From Betaproteobacteria bacterium UBA2293 (GTDB lineage Bacteria > Pseudomonadota > Gammaproteobacteria > Burkholderiales > Rhodocyclaceae), in NCBI GenBank assembly GCA_002345845.1, contig DDWF01000256.1, forward strand, positions 1 to 12,814: a DNA stretch of 12,814 nt, given 5' to 3'. The notes under the pieces were generated by a model. The model saw only the letters and a program-made list of their open reading frames with translations, was not told where the DNA came from and searched no databases. Position numbers and translations under genes: made by a program. Shown here one piece after another: positions 1 to 8,200 of this stretch (position 1 is its first letter; each line of letters opens with the position of its first letter).

Positions 1-110
1 TCGCCATCCCAATGACTTTTCAACTGATGGCCCTGCGGGTTGTTCTTGCCGCAGCCGTAGCAGTGGCTCAATTCCTCCGGGTAAAAATCCTGAAATGCCT
101 GGCTGTCCAT
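1..110 (-). CDS. PaaI-family (hotdog-fold) thioesterase, N-terminal fragment cut by the window edge
   Basis: Reading the minus strand from the ATG at 110-108 gives 36 codons that run off the left edge. The peptide begins MDSQAFQDFYPEELSHCYGC and continues GKNNPQGHQLKSHWDG. The H-C-x-G-C-G-x-x-N-P-x-G-x-x-L pattern followed by a short aromatic/WDG strand is typical of the N-terminus of small PaaI-like acyl-CoA thioesterases, cytosolic enzymes that hydrolyse acyl-CoA thioesters. A good Shine-Dalgarno (AAGGGGG on the minus strand, 125-119) lies 8 nt before the ATG, which supports this start. The gene points away from the secretion locus and has no evident link to it; it probably marks the chromosomal left boundary of the locus. 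The catalytic part lies outside the window, so the substrate cannot be judged. Confidence 0.8.
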   Translation of the reverse strand, partial: MDSQAFQDFYPEELSHCYGCGKNNPQGHQLKSHWDG

Positions 111-458
111 CTGTGGTTCCCCCTTGTTATTAGTCGGCTGATTCTACCCAGCTGCGGTGGGTGGCGATATTCAATCTGGAAGCTTACCCATCGGCACCTT
201 GAAAAACCAGGTGCGCCGGTTTGGGAATGCACAAAACTTCTCGGGGCATAAGAAAATCCTTATATGTTGTTGGCGTCCCCGGATATGATGTACGGGTCGT
301 AGTGATGCGACATATATGCTGTGCGGGCCGCAGCGCCAATTCGCTGTTTCAGTCGGCATCATCCGACGTGTGCAGCGGGGTATGCCGGCCAATGCCGATC
401 CAATAAAAAGATTAAAAAACGCAATTCGCTTTGGCTGTGGCACTGGGAGGTGCGGCAC
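111..458. other. Divergent intergenic region between the thioesterase and transporter genes
   Basis: These 348 bases separate two divergent genes and should contain both promoters. Parts of the region are visibly more AT-rich than the coding DNA around it, notably about 245-320 and the A-tract stretch 401-420. TATGAT (284-289) and TAGAAT (minus strand, 146-141) resemble -10 boxes, but neither has a well-spaced -35 partner, so no promoter is called. Open frames crossing this region have poor starts and no recognisable protein content. No convincing terminator or RNA gene is seen. Confidence 0.6.
445..450 (+). promoter_or_regulatory. Ribosome binding site that sets the transporter start
   Basis: GGGAGG lies 8 nt upstream of an in-frame GTG at 459-461. 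The frame is open further upstream (to an ATG at 321), but only the GTG at 459 combines a strong Shine-Dalgarno with a well-formed signal peptide. An ATG at 519 would remove the positively charged n-region. Confidence 0.75.
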
Positions 459-2219
459 GTGCTTCAATCGCTTCAGACACGCTGTCGCGCGCGGACAGTG
501 GGCGGAATCTTGTGTGCCATGATCCTGGCGTCCCTGCCATTGACGGGGGCATGGGCACAGCCCGTGGCGCCCGCGGCGGCGGACCATCAGGAATTGCTGC
601 GCCAGCAGGAGCGCGAGCGGGTATTCCGTCAGCAGCAGGAAATGGCGCCCGACGTGCGACTGGAACGGCCGGCCCCAGCAGCGGAACCGGGGCGCTTGCC
701 CGGGACTGAATCCCCCTGTTTCAACATCGAGCGCATCCTGCTGGTGGGCGATGCCGCGGAACAGTTCCAGTGGGCGCTTGCCGCGGCCAACAACGCAGTG
801 GACGGACTGCCCGATGCGGCCAGTGGGCGCTGTCTGGGCTCGCGCGGCATCAACCTGGTGATGAAGCGCGTGCAAAACGCGATGGTGAGCCGTGGTTACG
901 TCACCACCCGCGTGCTCGCCGAATCGCAAGACCTCAACGCCGGAACGCTCGAACTGACCCTGATCCCCGGCCGGATTCGCGGCATTCGTTTTGCCGCGGG
1001 AACGGATGCGCGCGCCACGCAATGGAATGCGGTGCCCGTCCGTCCGGGCGACCTGCTCAACATTCGCGATATCGAACAGGCGCTGGAAAACTTCAAGCGC
1101 GTGCCATCCGCCGAAGCCGATATTCAAATCACTCCCGCCGATGGCCCTGACGCCAGGCCGGGCGAAAGTGATTTGCTGATCGCCTGGCGGCAAAGCTTTC
1201 CGTTCCGCCTGAGCATTGCCGTGGACGACTCGGGCACCCGGGCAACCGGCAAGCAGCAAGGCGCCGTCACGCTTTCTTACGACAACTGGTGGACGCTGAA
1301 CGACCTGTTCTATGTCAGCTTCAATCACGATCTGGTCGGCGGCGATTCGGCGCGGCGCGGCACCCAGGGCCATACCGCCCACTATTCGCTGCCATTCGGC
1401 TATTGGTTGCTCGGTTTCACCGCCAGCGCCAACCGCTACCATCAGTCGGTCGCGGGCGCCAGCCAAACCTACATCTACAGCGGCACAAGCCAGAACAGCG
1501 ACATCAAACTGTCCCGCCTCGTCTATCGTGACGCGGTACGCAAAACCACCCTGTCGCTGCGGGCCTGGACGCGCTCATCGCAGAACTTCATCGACGATAC
1601 CGAAGTGGAAGTGCAGCGCCGCCGCATGGCCGGCTGGGATTTTGGTGTCGCCCACCGGGAATTCATCGGCACCGCCACGCTCGATGCGAACCTCAACTAT
1701 CGGCGCGGCACCGGCGCCATGAACGCCCTGCCCGCACCTGAAGAAGCCTTTGGCGAGGGCACGTCCCGCCCCGAGATCGTCACGACCGACGCGCGTTTCA
1801 ACATGCCGTGTGCACTTGGCGGGCAAAGCCTGCGCTACACCGCCGCCTGGCGTGCGCAATGGCAGCGCACACCGCTGGTGCCACAAGACCGCTTTGCCAT
1901 CGGCGGACGCCACACGGTGCGCGGCTTCGACGGCGAGAGCGTGCTATCGGCCGAGCGCGGCTGGCTGATCCGCAACGACCTCAGGCTGCTGCTCGGCAAC
2001 AGCGGCCAGGAGTTCTACCTTGGGATCGACCACGGCGAAGTCGGTGGTCGCGGCGCCGACCTGCTCGTCGGCCGACGCCTGACCGGTGTCGTGCTCGGGC
2101 TGCGGGGCAGTTACCAAGGGTTGGCTTACGACCTGTTCATCGGCCAGCCGATCAACAAGCCGGCGGGCTTCAAAACCGCCTCCAGTGTTGCCGGTTTCAA
2201 CATCATTCTTTCTTTTTAA
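459..2219 (+). CDS. TpsB outer-membrane transporter, ShlB/FhaC/HecB family (CdiB-like)
   Basis: This is a 586-residue Omp85-superfamily transporter that secretes the partner exoprotein across the outer membrane. From the GTG start (RBS 445-450) there is a signal peptide with arginines in the n-region, a hydrophobic core (about 15-31) and an AWA-Q cleavage site after residue 33. A charged Gln/Glu/Arg-rich helix at about 42-62 fits the N-terminal plug helix H1 of FhaC-like proteins. The first POTRA domain (about 85-165) carries the family's conserved cysteine pair (C87, C125) and an SRGYVTTRV motif. The second POTRA is at about 172-246, followed by a beta-barrel from about 247. VRGF (487-490) is the conserved L6-loop motif. 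The protein ends in phenylalanine (FNIILSF), as expected for a barrel beta-signal. Length is normal for the family (about 550-600) and the gene looks intact. The exoprotein gene starts 14 nt downstream, so the two are almost certainly co-transcribed. The family is certain; the CDI role is inferred from context. Confidence 0.95.
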   Translation: MLQSLQTRCRARTVGGILCAMILASLPLTGAWAQPVAPAAADHQELLRQQERERVFRQQQEMAPDVRLERPAPAAEPGRLPGTESPCFNIERILLVGDAAEQFQWALAAANNAVDGLPDAASGRCLGSRGINLVMKRVQNAMVSRGYVTTRVLAESQDLNAGTLELTLIPGRIRGIRFAAGTDARATQWNAVPVRPGDLLNIRDIEQALENFKRVPSAEADIQITPADGPDARPGESDLLIAWRQSFPFRLSIAVDDSGTRATGKQQGAVTLSYDNWWTLNDLFYVSFNHDLVGGDSARRGTQGHTAHYSLPFGYWLLGFTASANRYHQSVAGASQTYIYSGTSQNSDIKLSRLVYRDAVRKTTLSLRAWTRSSQNFIDDTEVEVQRRRMAGWDFGVAHREFIGTATLDANLNYRRGTGAMNALPAPEEAFGEGTSRPEIVTTDARFNMPCALGGQSLRYTAAWRAQWQRTPLVPQDRFAIGGRHTVRGFDGESVLSAERGWLIRNDLRLLLGNSGQEFYLGIDHGEVGGRGADLLVGRRLTGVVLGLRGSYQGLAYDLFIGQPINKPAGFKTASSVAGFNIILSF

Positions 2220-2233
2220 GCACAGGGACGCGC

Positions 2234-5200
2234 ATGAACGCCAACCGCTACCGCATCGTCTTCAACCCGTCTCGCGGCCAGCTCATGGCCGTGGCCGAAA
2301 CTGCGACCAGTCATGGCAAGGCAGCCGGGGTGGCCCCTGGCAGAGCTTCCAAGCCAAAGCGGGTTAGCGTGCGCGCCCTCGCCCTGGCGCTGTGGGCGGC
2401 ATTCGGATTGGTCATGTGGTCCACGTCGGGGCAAGCCCAGATCGTTGCCGACCCCGCTGCGCCGGGCAATCAACGACCGACCATATTGAGTGCGCCGAAC
2501 GGCGTGCCGCTCGTCAACATCCAGACCCCCAGCGCCGCCGGGGTCTCGCGCAACACCTACAGCCAGTTCGATGTGCAGCAACAGGGTGCCATACTCAACA
2601 ACGCGCGCAGCAACGCACAAACCCAACTCGGCGGCTGGGTGCAAGGCAATCCGTGGCTCGCCGCCGGCAGCGCGCGCGTCATCCTCAATGAAGTCAACGC
2701 CAGCAATCCCAGCCTGCTGCATGGCTATGTCGAAGTCGCCGGCCAACGCGCCCAGGTCGTCATCGCCAACCCGGCCGGCGTCACCTGCGACGGCTGCGGC
2801 TTCATCAACGCCAGCCGCGCCACCCTGAGCACCGGCACCCCCATCATCAACGGCGGCAGCCTCGACGGCTATGTCGTGCAGCGCGGCCAGATCGCGGTGC
2901 AAGGCGCCGGCCTTGACACCAGCCAGGCGGATTACACCGACCTGATCGCCCGCTCGGTGGCTATCAACGCTGGCGTGTGGGCACAAACGCTGAAAGTCAC
3001 CGCCGGCACAAATACTGTCGACGCCGGCAACACGCAAGCCACACCGATGGCCTACGCCACCGCAGGCGTCGGCCCCGGCCCAGTCCCTGCTTTCGCCATC
3101 GACGTTGCCAGTCTCGGCGGCATGTACGCCGGCAAGATCATGCTGGTTGGCACCGAGGCCGGTGTCGGCGTCAGGAACGCCGGGCACCTTGGTGCTTCGG
3201 CCGGCGAAGTCGTGGTGACCGTCGATGGCCAACTCATCAACAGCGGCAGCGTCATTGCCGCCGGCCATGTCGGCGTCGATACCCGCGCCGGCGTCAGCAA
3301 TACCGGCACCGTCTATGCACAGGGCAATCTTGATCTCGTCGCGCGCGATGTCATCGAGAACAACGGCGGCCTCATCGCCGCTGGCGGCAACGCTACGCTG
3401 GCGGCCACCGGCGCCGGCAACCGCGTCGTTGGTGACGCCAGGTCAGTCTTCGCCGCCGGTCTCAATCCTGACGGCACACTCGCTGCCAGCGGCAATCTCG
3501 GCCTCGCGGCCAGCGAGCAGGCAGCCCTGCGTGGCCAACAGATCGCCGGCGGCGACCTCGCCATCGCCGCGCGCAGCCTCGACCTTGCCGACAGCCAGAA
3601 CAGCGGCAGAAACATCCGCTTCAGCGCCAGCGCCGGTGATCTTAATCTTTCCCGCTCCAGCACCGTCGCCAGCGGCATGCTCGCCGCCCATACGACGCAC
3701 GCCCTGCGGCACAACGACGCGCAGAGCAACGCCGGCCAGCTCGACCTGGCGGCCGCGAGCCTCGCCAACGTGCGCGGCGAAATCGTGCAGACCGGCAGTG
3801 GCGATACCACCATCGCGCTCGCCGGCGATCTCGACAACACCCAGGGCCGCATCGCCGGCAACAGCAACAAGCTCATCCTCGCCGCGCAAACGCTCGCCAA
3901 TACCGACGGCCGCATCGAACACGCCGGTGCGGGAACGCTGGTGATTGCCGCCGACACACTGGCCGGCACGCGCGGCCAGATCGCCAGCAACGGCACGCTC
4001 GACCTGACGGCGCAGAGCGCCACGCTCGATGCCGGCAGCACCCTGGCCGCAACGCTCGCCATCGATGTCGGCACGCTTGCCAACCGCAGCGGCCAGATCG
4101 TGCAGACCGGCAGCGGCGACGGCACGCTGAAGGCCGGTAGCCGCCTCGACAACACCGGCGGCCGCATCGCCAGCAGCGGCAAGGCCACGCTGATCAGCGG
4201 CGAGATCGACAACCGCGGCGGCGGGCAAATCGTCAGCGGTGGCGAGATTGACCTCAGCGCTGACCAGCTCGCCAACGACAGTGGCCGCATCAGCGCCGGT
4301 AGCAAGCTGCAGGCCACGGTGGCGCAAGGGGTCGGCAATGCCGCCGGCTTCATCGTGGCCGGCACCGACCTCACCCTCACCGCCAGTCACCTCGGCAACG
4401 TCGGCGGCACGCTCGGCGCTATCGCCGGCACGCTCAGTGCCAACACCACCGGCGCCATCGACAACACCCAGGGGCGCATCGAAGCCGCAGAGGGCGCCAC
4501 CCTCGAGAGCGCCCGCCTCACCAACACCGACGGCACCGTGGTCAGCGCCGCGCTCGCCATCGACACGCGCAGTCAGGCGCTCGACAACACCCGGGGCCGC
4601 CTCGTTGCCGGCAGCACGATGAACCTGCAGACCGGCACGCTGAGCAATGCAGCCGGCCTGATCCAGGCCACCGCTGCGCTCCGCATCGACACGCATGGCC
4701 AGGCGTTTGACAACACGTCGGCCGGCAGCACTTCCAGCCAGGCCGGCGTCACGGTAGCGGCCGGCGCCTTCAGCAACGCCGCTGGCTTCCTTGGCGCCGG
4801 CGGTGCATTGGCTGTTGCCGCCGACACCCTGGCCAACACCGCCAGCGGCCTCATCGTGGGTGAAACCGTCATCGCGCTCACCACCCGCCAGCTCGACAAC
4901 CGCAGCGGCCAGATTCAGTCCGCCGGCGACCTCGCCGTGCGCGCCAGCGAGGGTGTCGACAACCGCGGCGGTCTGCTGCGCGCCGGCCAGACGCTGGACA
5001 TCACCACCGCCAGCCTCGCCAACGCCAGCACCCTGGGTGCCGATCAAGGCATCGAGGGCCATGCCCTGACCCTCAGCACCCACACTCTCGACAACCGCAG
5101 CGGCGCCCTGCGCGCCAACACGGCACTGCGCATCAACAGCAGCGGCACGCTGGATAACAGCGGCGGCCTCATCACCTCGGCCCAAACCCTTGCCATCAAG

Positions 5201-8200
5201 GACGCCGGCGCCAGCAAAACACTGGCCGTCGCCAACACCGCTGGCACCGTCATTGCCGGCCAGCAACTCGACATCGACGCCGCCAGCCTTGGCGGCGACG
5301 GCAAGCTGCTCTCACAGGGTGATCTCGCCATCAGAACAAGCGCCGGCTTCACCCACAGCGGCGAACTCACCGCCAACGGCCGGGCCACGCTGGAAACCGC
5401 CGGCACGCTGACTAACCGCGCCACGATGCAGGCCGGAACAAGCCTCGCCCTCACCGTCGCCACAATCGACAACCTCGCCAACGGCGAAATCATCGCCCCC
5501 GACCTCAAGCTCACGGCGACCGATACCCACGCCCTCACCAACCGTGGCCTGATCGACGGCGGCGACACCCGCCTCGACGCCATCACCCTCAACAACCTCG
5601 GCACCGGTCGCATCTACGGCGACCATCTTTCGATTGCCACAAGCACCCTGAACAACGACGCCGAGGCAGGCAACGCCCCGGTGATTGCCGCCCGCGACCG
5701 CTTCGACCTTGCTGTTGGTACCGTCAACAACCGCGAAGGCGCCCTCATCTTTTCCGCCGGCGATCTGGCCATCGGTGGCACGCTCGATGGGGGCAACCGC
5801 GCCACCGGGCAGGCCGGCACCGTGAACAACGCCAGCGGCATCATCGAGGCGCTGGGCGATCTGCGCCTTGCCGCCACGCAGATCAACAACACCAATGAGC
5901 ATTTCAGCACCCAGCTGGTGTCGGTCAGCAGCATCGGCATTGATGAGTACATCTACGGCGGCCGCTACCGCCCGGACCAGGTCTACCTCACCTGGACATC
6001 CCGGCCCGGTGTCGTTTATTACCCCCCTGCCACCGATGGCATGAGTTACATGGGCAGCCAGGGATTTTTCAGCGACAACAGCAACAACTATGTCTGGCTG
6101 CATTCTCCCAGTGGCAGCACCCGAAACTTCTGGCTCTACAGCTACACCCGCAGTACGCAGGAAAGCCAGGTATTGACCTCGGCCCCCGGCAAGATCACGG
6201 CTGGCGGCGACATGGCGATCACTGCTGGTACGCTGAAAAACGACAACAGCCACATCCTCGCCGGCGGCAATCTGGTGGGCACTTTCGGCAGCGTCGAGAA
6301 TACCGCCACTGCCGGCCAGCGCATCGTGCAGGACAGCGGCACAGCGTGGTACGTCTTCCGCGACAGCGACCACAGCGACTCCGACCGCGATGCCTACGGC
6401 TACAACCCGGCGCTGACCATCGAGAGCATCAGCCTCACTGCTGCCCGCCTCGAAGGCAACACCGGTACGGGGGGTAGCGGCACCACGGTGGCTGTGCGCA
6501 CTGTTGGCAACGTCGGCCAGAGCGTCGCCGGCACCAACGGCGTCAATGCCACCCTCGGCAACAACAGCAGTGTCGCCCGCATCACCCGGGTCAGCCTCCC
6601 CGAAGCCACGGGCGGTGCCGCCAACATCGTCGCCACCGTCAGCCTCAACGGATCGTTGCCGAGCAACAGTCTCTACCGGCAAACCACCACCCCCACCGCC
6701 ACCTACCTGATCGAAACCGACCCCCGTTTCGCCAGCTATCGGCAATGGCTCACCAGCGACTACATGCTGGCGCAACTCGCCCTCGACCCGGCCACCACCC
6801 AGAAACGCCTTGGTGACGGCTTCTACGAACAGCGCCTGATCAACGAACAAGTGGCCCAGCTCACCGGGCGCCGCTTCCTCATTGGCTACCAGAACGAAGA
6901 AGAGCAATACAAAGCCCTGATGAACGCCGGCATCACCTACGCCCAAGCCTGGAACCTCATCCCCGGCGTGGCGCTTACCGCCGCGCAGATGGCGCAACTC
7001 ACCAGCGACATCGTCTGGCTGGTTGAGCAGGAAGTAACGCTGGCCGACGGCTCAACGCAGAAAGTGCTTGCCCCCCAGCTCTACGCCCGCATCCGGGAAG
7101 GCGACCTCGGCCCGGCCGGCGGCCTTCTTGCCGACAACACCCTCGACCTCAATGTCAGCGGCAATCTCGACAACCTCGGCACCCTCGCCGGCCGCCAACT
7201 CGTAGCGCTGACTGCCGAAAACATCAACAACCTCGGTGGCCGCATCAGCGGCGAAGACGTCTGGCTCACCGCCCGCCAGGACATCAACCACCGCGGCGGC
7301 CAGCTCGACGCCGGCAACCGCCTCGACCTCGCCGCCGGGCGCAACATCAGTATTGAAAGCACCATCCGCAACGAAAGCGGCCGAACGAACTTCAACCGCA
7401 TCGCCAGCCTGCACGTGAACAACCCCGGCGGCACCCTGCAACTGGCCGCCAACGGCGACATCAGCCTGCTGGCTGCCTACCTCATCAACACCGCCCCCAC
7501 CGCCGCCGGGCCGGCGAGCAGCAGCGAAGGAGAGCAGGCCGCCACCAACACCACCCGCATCGCCGCCGGCAACCAGCTGACGCTGGGCACCGTGAGCGCC
7601 GCCTATGCCGAAAGCGTTGGCGACGGCAAACACGCCCGCCAGGAAAGAGGCAGCAAGGAAATCGGCAGCACGATAGTGACCACCGGCGACATCACCCTCA
7701 GCGCCGACAGCGACCTCAGCGCCCGCGCCGCCGAAGTCAGCAGCCGCACCGGCAGCATCCTTGCCAGTGCCGGCAACGACCTGCGTATCGAAGCCGGCGA
7801 AAGCACGCTCAACACTGCCGAGCAGCACAAATACAAATCGAAGGGCTTCCTCTCCAGCAAGAAGACCACCACCCGCGACACCCGCAGCGACATCACCGCC
7901 ATTGCCAGCACCTTCAGCGGCGACACCGTCACGCTGATCGCCAACCAGGACCTCCAGGTCAAAGGCAGCAATGTGGTGGCGACCCACGACACCACCCTCA
8001 TCGTCGGGCGCAACCTGAATATCGAAGTCGCCGCAGAAAGCCACAACGAAACGCACTACAGCAAAACCAAGCAAAGCGGCGTGTTCAGCAGCGGCGGCGC
8101 CGGCTTCACCATTGGCAGCAAGCAGAACAGCACCGACCAGAAAACCGCTGCCACCCTCGCCGCCAAAAGCACCATCGGCAGCACAGACGGCAACATCACC

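Noticed and set aside
194..214. Small inverted repeat GCACCT/AGGTGC with a 9-nt loop in the intergenic region
   Set aside because: A 6-bp stem without a T-tract is too weak to call a terminator or operator.
416..709. A short frame resembling a signal peptide (FALAVALGGAARASIA) just before and overlapping the transporter start
   Set aside because: It has no good start codon or RBS, continues into low-complexity out-of-frame TpsB sequence, and is likely chance in GC-rich DNA.
171..1466. A 431-codon minus-strand frame opposite the transporter
   Set aside because: It overlaps a certain TpsB gene over most of its length and has no recognisable domain.
1808..2233. Upstream in-frame extension of the exoprotein into the transporter gene
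   Set aside because: The ESPR signal peptide starts exactly at the ATG at 2234, and the extension is an Arg-rich shadow of TpsB coding sequence.
2216..2234. Possible terminator between transporter and exoprotein genes (T-rich TTCTTTTTAAG)
   Set aside because: There is no GC stem before it. The T-run encodes the conserved C-terminal LSF and stop of TpsB, and the gap is only 14 nt.
3443..5266. Another long minus-strand frame of 607 codons, and a similar one at 5312-6997
   Set aside because: These have the same cause: repeats rich in GCC, GGC and GAC codons leave antisense frames open. They have no start context or recognisable protein.
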